Source: Sinomicrobium weinanense (GTDB lineage: Bacteria; Bacteroidota; Bacteroidia; Flavobacteriales; Flavobacteriaceae). Taken from it: 64,000 nucleotides of DNA. Position numbers and translations under genes: made by a program. Shown one piece after another: positions 1 through 7,246 of this stretch. Every line of letters starts with the position of its first letter. Position 1 is the stretch's first letter. The notes under the pieces were generated by a model, which searched no databases, was not told where the DNA came from, and was given only the letters and a program-made list of their open reading frames with translations. The stretch is taken from positions 62,001-126,000 of the forward strand of contig NZ_JAHKRR010000012.1 in NCBI RefSeq assembly GCF_018863395.1, given 5' to 3'.

Positions 1-1338
1 GCCACTTACCTGGTTGCCATTGTACATGGTACCGGTGACATATGGTTTTTCAGCATTCCCCCCTTCGAAGGCCACCAGTACTTCTTCTCCTGTTTCCGGG
101 ATAAAATAAAATCCCTTGCTGCTTCCTCCGTAGGGTTGCACCATCCGTATCCAGGTACTTTCGTAATCCCAGTGAAATTTTACCTTTACCCGTCCCAGGC
201 CTTTGGGATCATTATTATCCGTAACAACAGCGGGTTGGGTTTCTGCTGTTCTTATGGTATGGAATGGATCGGTATAATGAGGTACAGCCATATCCGCGGG
301 GATCGCATCAAAATGACAGCGATACTCTCCTACGGCCTGAGAGTTGTGGGTGGCCTTGATGATTACAAATTCACTTTGGATACCATTTTTTATAATGGTA
401 ACCGTTCCCCCTATCTGTAAAGGGGCATCACTTACCCCGGAATAGATCACCGTATTGGCTTCACTGGCCTTCTGAAGGAGTTTTTGCATTTCCTGTAATT
501 CCCTGTTGTTGCCTACATGGGCCACATATTGATAATTCCGGTTTTGACGGTTATGTACATTTTGAGAAGACTTGTTCAAAGCATTCCGGGCAAACAGGCT
601 TCGGCTGTTTTGTTCGGGGGTCTGCTTTTGTTCGGTGAGTGTTTCTGCATTTTCATAATCATATCCCTTTAAACTCACCTTATGGGACAGGATACTGCTG
701 CCCGGAACAAAATGATGCAGGTTTACCTTATCTACCAGTTCTGTGCTATAGGATTGCAACTTTCCGAACTGCAGCTGTTCCCCGTCGTAATAGAACCATT
801 CGCCATAGCGCCTGGCCATACGTCGTATAAAGGTAAAATCTGTTTCGTTATATTGCACAATATAAGCCAGGTTGTCCGGGTATTTGGGAGAAATACCCTC
901 TGACCGAATCAGTTCCTGGGGAATATCACGGGTGGCATCATGGATGATATCCGGCAATGACTTATCGATAAAGGTCTGGCTTTGGGGTATGTCATCCAGC
1001 ATAACGGTTAGACTTTTCCCCTGGATGATATACCCGGTGGCATCGGAAGGATGCATTTGGGTAATGACCCCGATAAATCTGATCTCTCCGCCTTTCTCGT
1101 CTTTTAGTTTGACAAGGACCCGGCTCGCGTGGTATTTTTGAATAACCTCGGCCTGCTGCCGGAAATCTTCGACCGGGGCCTCACTAAACCTCCAGAAAAA
1201 GCTGAAATCATGGTGAGAAGCCATGCCCTGGGAAAGGGAAAGATTTTTATACTCTACACGGCGGTCAAAACCTTCTATTTGTACGGTTACCTTTTCGAGA
1301 AGGCTCTTGGTCAGTTGGTTAATTTCTGCATTCATCAT
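1..1338 (-). CDS. vgrG: Type VI secretion spike protein VgrG (TssI), 3' end outside window
   Basis: The 446 visible residues form the start of a VgrG spike, the trimer that caps the Hcp tube and carries effectors out of the cell. It starts at an ATG at 1338 (a second ATG follows directly). Residues 1 to about 360 resemble the phage gp27-like base, with motifs such as YNETDFTFIRRMARRYGEW. From about residue 365 a gp5-like OB fold begins (DPKGLGRVKVKFHWDYE, WIRMVQPYGG, ETGEEVLVAFEGG). The reading frame is open to the window edge, so the C-terminal needle is not seen. It is the last visible gene of a minus-strand run with Hcp, effector and membrane-protein genes, 17 bp after the preceding gene. 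Family assignment is firm; the subtype iii label rests on the neighbouring Hcp type. Confidence 0.93.
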   Translation of the reverse strand, partial: MMNAEINQLTKSLLEKVTVQIEGFDRRVEYKNLSLSQGMASHHDFSFFWRFSEAPVEDFRQQAEVIQKYHASRVLVKLKDEKGGEIRFIGVITQMHPSDATGYIIQGKSLTVMLDDIPQSQTFIDKSLPDIIHDATRDIPQELIRSEGISPKYPDNLAYIVQYNETDFTFIRRMARRYGEWFYYDGEQLQFGKLQSYSTELVDKVNLHHFVPGSSILSHKVSLKGYDYENAETLTEQKQTPEQNSRSLFARNALNKSSQNVHNRQNRNYQYVAHVGNNRELQEMQKLLQKASEANTVIYSGVSDAPLQIGGTVTIIKNGIQSEFVIIKATHNSQAVGEYRCHFDAIPADMAVPHYTDPFHTIRTAETQPAVVTDNNDPKGLGRVKVKFHWDYESTWIRMVQPYGGSSKGFYFIPETGEEVLVAFEGGNAEKPYVTGTMYNGNQVSG

Positions 1339-1355
1339 TGCCGTAGATTTTTATG

Positions 1356-1754
1356 TTATTGATCTGTATCTTCTTCGTTATGCTCTTTTTTAAGTTCTTT
1401 CCGCAAGTTTGTCAGCTTGTCTTCTATTTCTTCCCGTGTTAATCTGCTTTTTGTTTCTTTAAAAGCCTTTAAAAAAGCGGTGATATTTATTTTATTCTTG
1501 CCCCAGTCCAAAATCTGGCTTCCGGGGCATTCGCTCTTAATAGTTGCCTTTTCATTGTTGATATCCATAGTCACTTCTTCAGTCCACGACCGCCAGGAAA
1601 ATCTGGTCCGGGCAATAAACCCCGTTTCATCAATGACCATCATCTTCCAACCAAGGTCGAATGCCGTATCGATGGCAATGATCAAAAAATGTGATTTGTC
1701 CATGCCGTTGAAGGGAATGTCCTGAACGCATTTTGGGGGGAATCCGAATGCCAT
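1356..1754 (-). CDS. Small unknown protein between effector pair and vgrG
   Basis: A 132-residue soluble protein with no signal peptide or membrane segment. Its N-terminal half (MAFGFPPK, FDLGWKMMVIDETGFIARTR) looks to me like the short cytosolic domain that precedes the membrane part of some Bacteroidota rhomboid-like proteins; this is from memory and not certain. The C-terminus (residues about 95-132) is highly charged and probably helical. It lies 17 bp before vgrG and 88 bp after the membrane protein, so it is cotranscribed with T6SS parts. By position it could be a loading adaptor for VgrG or a chaperone for the effector; nothing in the sequence proves either role. Confidence 0.7.
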   Translation of the reverse strand: MAFGFPPKCVQDIPFNGMDKSHFLIIAIDTAFDLGWKMMVIDETGFIARTRFSWRSWTEEVTMDINNEKATIKSECPGSQILDWGKNKINITAFLKAFKETKSRLTREEIEDKLTNLRKELKKEHNEEDTDQ

Positions 1755-1842
1755 ATTTTCTATTGTCTTTTTATATTATTGTTTTGCTACCCCGGAATTT
1801 TTGAAAGCAGCTTTATAGCCCATCTTAGTGAACTACACCTTT

Positions 1843-2274
1843 TCAGATATAATTAGGATTATTAAAAGTTAAAAACCACACTCCCAGAGCAAAGAGTCCA
1901 ATACTCCCTACTATGTACAGGAATAAATACCCAACGCCCCTATTGTTCTTTCCATTTTTTTTATCAAATTCTTCAACGATCCGTTTCCATTTTTTTTTAT
2001 ATACAAAAAGCAGATAAACCATCCCCAGAAAAAGAGCAATAAAAAAAATCGCTACGGCTTTATTGTGACCTGTGATATATTCTCCCCATAAATTTACACC
2101 AGATACTATGCTCATTAAACCAATTAAAAAAACCAGTTGAAATAATAACGTGATAAAAAGAACATACTCCGCTGCCAAGGGAGCGTCATCGCTAACCTTT
2201 GAAAAAAGTTTGTACGATTTATAATAAATAAATCTATAAAATTTTGGGGCCTGTATTTTTTCTAACCAACTCAT
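1843..2274 (-). CDS. Three-helix membrane protein, candidate immunity protein
   Basis: A 143-residue protein with three strongly hydrophobic segments at about residues 37-60, 73-92 and 113-137, separated by basic loops (YKKKWKR, KKNGKNNR). It has no recognised enzymatic motif. It starts 2 bp after the stop codon of the putative effector gene, the tight toxin-then-immunity order usual for T6SS effectors. An integral membrane protein in this slot suggests that the toxin acts on the inner membrane. Similar small membrane proteins sit beside polymorphic toxin genes in other Bacteroidota (recalled, not checked). Immunity function is inference. Confidence 0.72.
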   Translation of the reverse strand: MSWLEKIQAPKFYRFIYYKSYKLFSKVSDDAPLAAEYVLFITLLFQLVFLIGLMSIVSGVNLWGEYITGHNKAVAIFFIALFLGMVYLLFVYKKKWKRIVEEFDKKNGKNNRGVGYLFLYIVGSIGLFALGVWFLTFNNPNYI

Positions 2275-2276
2275 AT

Positions 2277-3527
2277 TTAGTTATTCATGATTTCTTTTAT
2301 AAGACGTGGGTTATGAAGTTCAGTATTATCTTTTACCGGCATGGCATTTTCCAATAATTCCTGTCGATTGGTTTTTTCCAGTTCTATCATAAACTCCCGG
2401 TCATGGGTTATTTCCATTAAATATTGATTGTATAGCCGTTGCTGTCTTAGGGCCTCTGCTTCTGCTTCCTGCTGGGCAGCAGATTTACCCCAGTCGCCCC
2501 ACCAGCCAAACGCATCTCCTATAAAATAAGTTCCGGATATGACCCAACCTATCGGGTTTGTAAGTCCAATAACCCCCATAGTAATGTCCAGAGCAGCTTT
2601 TCCTGTCACACCCCATTTGTTAGCATCTGCATTATAATGAGCTTCAGTTATTTCGTATATCGAAAATCCAGCACTTACCACAAAAAGCCTTCTTCCTATG
2701 GTCTTGTATACCTTGGCCCTTTTAAGCGCATTTCTTGCCCCGATCTTATGCAACCCAGGACCCGGGCCTGTCCTTTGCCTGAATAATCCGCGAACTTTAC
2801 CTTTCTTATTCGTATACCACCCAATATTGTTTTCCAGGCTTACCCCAGGAATAAGTTCCCCCACATGCCTGTACTCCAAAGCTCCCGTAACGATTCCTCC
2901 AACTCCAACACCTTTTTTTATGGTTTGATAATAAGGATCTTCCCAATACGCAAACCGGCTTTCGGGTTCCGGTATTTTATTGTTAAAAGTTCCTTTGTGC
3001 AGATGGTCCATTTCATCAGGGAACATATCATAAGTGCTTTCAGCCAGTTCTATTCCGGGAGTGGAAGGATCATCAAAAATACGCAAACGATAGCCGGTAG
3101 CAGGGTCTTCGGCATATACTTGTATTTCCTGACCGAAACTGTCATCCATATGTATTGTGGCCTGTTCAGAAAGTTCTACCCATTGGTAGCCATTGAACAC
3201 CTTATAACCTGTTTTTCCAAAATCTACCGGACGAACGTAATTTTTAAAGGGATCGTTGCCGGAGCTGCCAGTATTCATATTCATAATAAGCCTGTCCATT
3301 TCATCCAGGGTCATCCCCTGGCTTTGGCAGTCTATGGATTCTGCTATATTGGCCAGTTCGTATTTCCGCATTTCCATTTGTTCCTGGAAAAGAGTACTTA
3401 ACACGGGAAAAGGGTCAAAGGTACCGGGAGTACAGGACCGAAGCATGGGCCCCGCCTGGCACCTGGCCTGTTCCAGACTGGGTTGTATAACCTGGTAGTG
3501 TAATTTTTCCAGTTCGTCCTTGATCAT
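2277..3527 (-). CDS. Putative T6SS effector with C-terminal hydrophobic domain
   Basis: A 416-residue protein with no signal peptide, 21 bp downstream of an hcp gene. The N-terminal 100 residues are mostly helical with cysteines at 23, 32 and 67. The middle (about 95-205) is polar and rich in aromatic residues. A glycine-rich stretch (GVGVGGIVTGALEY) follows near 205-220. A basic region (about 240-280) then leads into two hydrophobic segments, one near 280-295 and a longer one at about 312-347 (ITMGVIGLTNPIGWVISG). The last 69 residues are charged and helical. Helical hairpins of this kind are typical of pore-forming toxins, and the next gene encodes a membrane protein. I recognise no nuclease, lipase or peptidoglycan hydrolase motif. 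The effector role is inferred from context. Confidence 0.68.
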   Translation of the reverse strand: MIKDELEKLHYQVIQPSLEQARCQAGPMLRSCTPGTFDPFPVLSTLFQEQMEMRKYELANIAESIDCQSQGMTLDEMDRLIMNMNTGSSGNDPFKNYVRPVDFGKTGYKVFNGYQWVELSEQATIHMDDSFGQEIQVYAEDPATGYRLRIFDDPSTPGIELAESTYDMFPDEMDHLHKGTFNNKIPEPESRFAYWEDPYYQTIKKGVGVGGIVTGALEYRHVGELIPGVSLENNIGWYTNKKGKVRGLFRQRTGPGPGLHKIGARNALKRAKVYKTIGRRLFVVSAGFSIYEITEAHYNADANKWGVTGKAALDITMGVIGLTNPIGWVISGTYFIGDAFGWWGDWGKSAAQQEAEAEALRQQRLYNQYLMEITHDREFMIELEKTNRQELLENAMPVKDNTELHNPRLIKEIMNN

Positions 3528-3548
3528 GATTCAGGCAAATTTAGCGGG

Positions 3549-3935
3549 TTAATCCCAGGTATTCTCAAAATCCACATCCTCTACCTTCATCTTTTTTACC
3601 GAAAGGACCATATGGGTCTGCAAAGGTGCCGTGTTATGGGCATTAAAATGTTCTTTGAACTGGATGCAGTAGGCCTTTTTAAAATCGATCTTATACAGTC
3701 GGCTCATCGCATCCCGTTTATAAAAAGTAATGCTTCCATCCTTGGTCTGGGTGGGCGAGACCATCCAGTGCAGAAAATTGGTCTTGCCATTGGATTCCAA
3801 TAAAAGGTGGATCAATCCCCCGCGTGCCGTCCCTACGGGTTTACGGTTGTGGTCAGTCTCCTGGTGAAAGGAATAGGAACAGTCCAGAATATTGTATTCA
3901 TTCCCGTCCACTGTCAATCGCGCCAAAAAGCTCAT
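3549..3935 (-). CDS. tssD: Type VI secretion tube protein TssD (Hcp), divergent paralog linked to effector
   Basis: A 128-residue Hcp of the Bacteroidota type (starts MSFLARLTVDGNEYNILDCS). It shares layout and length with the Hcp at 4174-4560: the conserved ETDHNRKPVG and TARGGLIHLLLES stretches, the FLHWMVSP segment and the KDGSITFYKRD hairpin. Many other positions differ, so this is an old paralog and not a recent copy. It lies 21 bp upstream of the effector gene and is probably cotranscribed with it. Hcp rings carry small effectors in their lumen, so a dedicated Hcp may load this effector; that step is inference. Confidence 0.9.
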   Translation of the reverse strand: MSFLARLTVDGNEYNILDCSYSFHQETDHNRKPVGTARGGLIHLLLESNGKTNFLHWMVSPTQTKDGSITFYKRDAMSRLYKIDFKKAYCIQFKEHFNAHNTAPLQTHMVLSVKKMKVEDVDFENTWD

Positions 3936-4096
3936 AAACTAAAAGTATTAATTATATATCAGTAAAAATGCTAAAGTACAGTTTTATACTCTTATCTAAT
4001 ACGACCCGTTTTTTACAAAATGGTCACATATCCCATGTACAAATAAGGATATCTCCAGAATTGGTTTAGCTTTTGAGGGGGGAAAGTTTGGGTAAT

Positions 4097-4125
4097 AAAG
4101 GGGATGATTGTTCACCATCCCCTTT
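4097..4125 (-). terminator. Hairpin downstream of the first hcp
   Basis: Perfect 10-bp arms AAAGGGGATG and CATCCCCTTT with a 9-base loop, 49 bp after the stop codon of the hcp at 4174-4560. There is no clear U-run after it in the minus-strand reading, so it may stabilise a very abundant hcp transcript or only partly terminate it. It would separate strong hcp expression from the downstream effector operon. Confidence 0.6.
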
Positions 4126-4173
4126 CAGTAATATTTGACTTGATCGCTTATTACAATAAATTAAGGAATGGCA

Positions 4174-4560
4174 TTATACCCATTCGTTGATATGTTCGCC
4201 GCCTCCGCTGGCAATCATACGGCAGGAGATGGTGAAAGTCTCTGTCAAAGGATTATCTCCTCTGTGATCAAAATTCTCTTTGTACTTCACCAGGTATCCT
4301 TCCGTGAAGTTCACTTCGCGAAGTTTGGCGTCAGTGTCACGCTTAATATAGGTGATGGTTCCGTTCTTACGTTCGAAATTGTTGGTCATCCACTCGAAAA
4401 AGAAAGAGTCTCCGGTAGATTCTACGGTCAGGTAAATTCGTCCGCCGCGGGTTACTGAAGAAGGTCGTCCTGTGGCATCTACTTCCTGTGCCAGGTCGTA
4501 GTTGGCGTTGAGAATGTTTACTTTTTTCCCGCCAACGGATAATGTTGCTTTAAATGACAT
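4174..4560 (-). CDS. tssD: Type VI secretion tube protein TssD (Hcp)
   Basis: A 128-residue tube protein of the subtype iii T6SS found in Bacteroidota (MSFKATLSVGGKKVNILNANY, VTRGGRIYLTVESTG, FFFEWMTN, KNGTITYIKRD). Hexamers stack into the tube that is fired into target cells. It stands alone, with 276 bp of AT-rich leader on one side and a hairpin on the other, as expected for a highly expressed structural gene. The second Hcp (3549-3935) lies 238 bp downstream. Sheath, baseplate and membrane-complex genes are not in the window and may lie beyond its left edge. Confidence 0.95.
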   Translation of the reverse strand: MSFKATLSVGGKKVNILNANYDLAQEVDATGRPSSVTRGGRIYLTVESTGDSFFFEWMTNNFERKNGTITYIKRDTDAKLREVNFTEGYLVKYKENFDHRGDNPLTETFTISCRMIASGGGEHINEWV

Positions 4561-4640
4561 AATACTAAAATTTAAGAATTAAGGTTAAAAAATAAAAAAT
4601 ACCAAATCAAATATCGAATTATATATAATGGCAAGATACT

Positions 4641-4697
4641 AAAAGTGAATATATTATGCAAGCATAATATTTTAAAAAAACATAAAACTTCACTTTT
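4641..4697. promoter_or_regulatory. Nested palindrome between hcp and TPR/HTH regulator
   Basis: Two perfect inverted repeats are nested. The inner one has 9-bp arms ATATTATGC and GCATAATAT around AA (4651-4670). The outer one has 9-bp arms AAAAGTGAA (4641-4649) and TTCACTTTT (4689-4697). The site is about 80-140 bp before the hcp start codon and 140-196 bp before the regulator start, in the only intergenic region they share. It looks like an operator for one or both genes; the binding protein is unknown, and the divergent regulator is the obvious candidate. Confidence 0.5.
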
Positions 4698-4794
4698 TGC
4701 GAATCATAATTATATAAATAACACACATAAATTTTCCTTTTCGGGGTTAATTCATATCGCATATACGACGGCTACAAAACATCCGCGAAATTTG

Positions 4795-4802
4795 TATATT
4801 TG
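4795..4802 (+). promoter_or_regulatory. Possible -7 element of the TPR/HTH regulator
   Basis: TATATTTG fits the Bacteroidota TAnnTTTG box and lies 34 bp before the regulator start codon. No TTTG box is found 19 bp upstream, so the match is partial. Confidence 0.4.
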
Positions 4803-4836
4803 AGCAGGGGAGTTGTAATTCTTATATCTTTACTGC

Positions 4837-6726
4837 ATGGGTAGATCATTATTTATTTGCTTTTTTATCTTTTTTACCACTTTGTTCCGCCCGTCCGGAA
4901 CACGGGCACAATCTGTAGTTATCGATTCCCTGAACACCATTATCGACAATCCGGGTGCTACAAACGGGGAACGTATCGAAGCCATGTACAAATTGTCCAG
5001 AATACTGTCAATGAACAGACAGTCGGGAAAGGCAATGAAAATGGCAAAAGAAGCTCTTGAGCTCAGTTACCCGGAAAAAGACAAAAAGTATAGTGCAATC
5101 ACTCACGCCCTCCTGGGTTATTTGTACTATCAACAGGATAGTATTGCTTTGGCATTTCAGGCCATAGACAGTGCTCAATGGTATGCGTCCCGGACAGAGG
5201 ACAAGATCGTAAAGGGACGGGTACTCTCTCAAAAAGGATGGTTGGAAAATATGGTGGGAAACCCGGATAAGGACTATGAATATATGCTGGAAGCACTACG
5301 TCTGTTCGAAGGAGAGGAGGCTTTCATCCATCAAACCATCATTTACCACCGCCTTGCTGCCATACACGCCTATTGGAAAGATCCTGAAAAACAGAAGTAT
5401 TATACCAATCTCTGTCTTGATGCTGCACTGAAAAGTGATGACCCCGATGCCATAACAAATGCTTACCTGAGTATGGGCAACAGCTATCTCAATCGTTTTC
5501 GCAAAGCTCCCGGCCAAAGGCAACTGCTTGATTCCTCCAAATATTATAACAGGCTGATCCTGGAATTGAACGAATCCAAACGAAAACACATTACGGTCCC
5601 GACTACTGAAGGAATTGCAGCCCTGAACATGGCAAACCTCTATTATGAGTTTTATCCGCTTGCCTATAAAGACAGTGCCCGGGTATACCTCGATCGGGCG
5701 ATTAATGTAGGAAGGGAAAGCGATTACCCGGATATTATTGTCAACAGTTATGGTATTTTAAGCGAATACGCCCGGAAAGAGGGCGATTATGATCAGGCAG
5801 AAAAGCTGTTGAATATGGCAATGACGGAAATTTCCAGCAACTCCAAGAGCGATGCCCAGTTGAAAATGCGTATCGCCGGTGCCCTGTCGCGGGTGGCCGA
5901 GGATAGCGGGGACAATGCCAAGGCCCTGAAATATTACAAACAATATATGACGTTTGACAAGGAGTTTTTTGACGAAGAAAAACTTTCCATTACCCAAAAA
6001 CTCGAAGCACAATACCAATCTGAAAAGAAGGAACTTGCCCTCGCAGCCGCCCGGCAGGAAACTGCCTTTACCAAAAAACTGAACCGGTATTATTTAATCC
6101 TTATCATTGCCGGGCTGCTGGCCCTGTTCTTCCTTTTCCGTTCATATCATTTTAAACTCAAGGCATCCCAGCAAAAACAATTATTGCTTACGGGCGAAAG
6201 GAATGAAGCAAAGCTCCAGGCCAGTCTCAAAGCCGAAGAGACCGCCCGCCTGGAGGCCGAACGCGAACTCATGCAGGAGCGCCTGGACCGGCTGGAAAAA
6301 GAACTCCTTGCCGGCACCTTACAGGTAGAGGAAAAAAACACCCTGCTGCAAGACCTGAGAGAAAAACTCAACGCTCTGGACAGCAATGACCCCCTGCACC
6401 GACAGCTCAACCGCCTGATCTCTAAAAATTATGAGGTTGACAAGGGCTATGACGACATCAAGGCCGAATTTGCCGAAATACACCCTGAGTTCATTGCCGG
6501 CCTTCAGGAGAAAGCGGAAAACAAACTGACCCGCCTCGATCTGAAATACTGTTCCTATATCTTAATGGGATTGACCAATAAGGAGATAGCCATAAAGCTG
6601 AATGTTACTCCCAAAAGCATCCGGATGGCCCGCTACCGGCTTAAACAGAAACTGAAACTGCAAAAGGACGATAACCTTGACCAGTTTATCAGCGACCAGG
6701 GATCCAGGCCGGACACCGCGGTATAG
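4837..6726 (+). CDS. Membrane-bound TPR sensor with C-terminal LuxR-like HTH
   Basis: A 629-residue protein of the TPR/HTH regulator type common in Bacteroidota. Residues 1-24 are a signal peptide (FFTTLFRPSGTRAQS). About 30-390 are tetratricopeptide-like helical repeats, predicted periplasmic. One membrane helix lies near 417-437 (YYLILIIAGLLALFFLF). A long coiled coil rich in Glu, Lys and Gln (about 440-510) leads to a cytoplasmic helix-turn-helix near 560-620 (LTNKEIAIKLNVTPKSIRMARYRLKQKL). No kinase domain is seen, so the signal probably passes directly from the TPR domain to DNA. It is divergent from the T6SS hcp genes and may control them, but this is inferred only from position. Confidence 0.85.
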   Translation: MGRSLFICFFIFFTTLFRPSGTRAQSVVIDSLNTIIDNPGATNGERIEAMYKLSRILSMNRQSGKAMKMAKEALELSYPEKDKKYSAITHALLGYLYYQQDSIALAFQAIDSAQWYASRTEDKIVKGRVLSQKGWLENMVGNPDKDYEYMLEALRLFEGEEAFIHQTIIYHRLAAIHAYWKDPEKQKYYTNLCLDAALKSDDPDAITNAYLSMGNSYLNRFRKAPGQRQLLDSSKYYNRLILELNESKRKHITVPTTEGIAALNMANLYYEFYPLAYKDSARVYLDRAINVGRESDYPDIIVNSYGILSEYARKEGDYDQAEKLLNMAMTEISSNSKSDAQLKMRIAGALSRVAEDSGDNAKALKYYKQYMTFDKEFFDEEKLSITQKLEAQYQSEKKELALAAARQETAFTKKLNRYYLILIIAGLLALFFLFRSYHFKLKASQQKQLLLTGERNEAKLQASLKAEETARLEAERELMQERLDRLEKELLAGTLQVEEKNTLLQDLREKLNALDSNDPLHRQLNRLISKNYEVDKGYDDIKAEFAEIHPEFIAGLQEKAENKLTRLDLKYCSYILMGLTNKEIAIKLNVTPKSIRMARYRLKQKLKLQKDDNLDQFISDQGSRPDTAV

Positions 6727-6828
6727 CATCGTCTGGTTTTGCTGTTTTCCGAAACCATAATCAAAAAAAGGAAAGGCCAGTTCAATAACCGTTTGGTCCC
6801 TTACCGTTACAGCACCCTTTTTAGCCCA

Positions 6829-7227
6829 AACCAACAGGTTTTCAGTCAAAACCTCACCGTCATCAATCAAAACAAGTGCGCGGGGATTAGAAACGAACAC
6901 GTTTCCGGTCGAAACCATATCAAGGCTAATGGAAACCATGCCGTGACCAGCAGAAACGAATACATGAGCATTGGAAACGAACAGCTTTCGGGGCAAAACC
7001 ATATTGCGGTTAACGGAAACCATATCATGGCCAGCAGAAACGAATCCCCGGGCGTTAGAAGCGAACATGTTTCCAGTCAAAACCATATCGTGGCTAACGG
7101 AAACCATGTCGTAGCCCGCAGAAACCAATACAGGACCATTAGAAACGAACACGTTTCCAGTCAAAACCATATCGTGGCTAACGGAAACCATGCCGTGGCC
7201 GGCCGAAACGATATGGTCCCTGCATAT
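6829..7227. repeat. 21-bp minisatellite (about 19 units) with an 84-bp higher-order period
   Basis: Nineteen consecutive 21-bp units fill most of the gap between the regulator and the PepSY gene. Nearly all begin with AAC and follow a pattern like AACCATATCGTGGCTAACGG. Four-unit blocks repeat every 84 bp: the GAAACGAAC-type unit recurs at 6887, 6971, 7055 and 7139. Because the unit is a multiple of three, both strands are stop-free in one frame; the plus frame would read Asn at every seventh residue (NHIVANG, NHVVARR, NEHVSSQ). There is no ATG or ribosome-binding site for that frame, so I treat it as DNA repeat and not gene. Some units contain GAAACG-AACA-CGTTTC hairpins. Confidence 0.85.
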
Positions 7228-7246
7228 CAGGACAGCTGAACGCCTG

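Noticed and set aside
6562-7191. Open frame of 209 codons on the minus strand over the same repeats
   Set aside because: It runs 165 bp into the well-supported HTH domain of the regulator on the other strand and owes its openness to the repeats.
6829-7227. CRISPR-like array
   Set aside because: Units are contiguous, with no unique spacers between constant repeats, and no cas genes are present.
6739-7239. Open frame of 166 codons through the 21-bp repeats (plus strand)
   Set aside because: It begins with TTG, has no ribosome-binding site, and is open only because the repeat unit is a multiple of three. Treated as repeat DNA.
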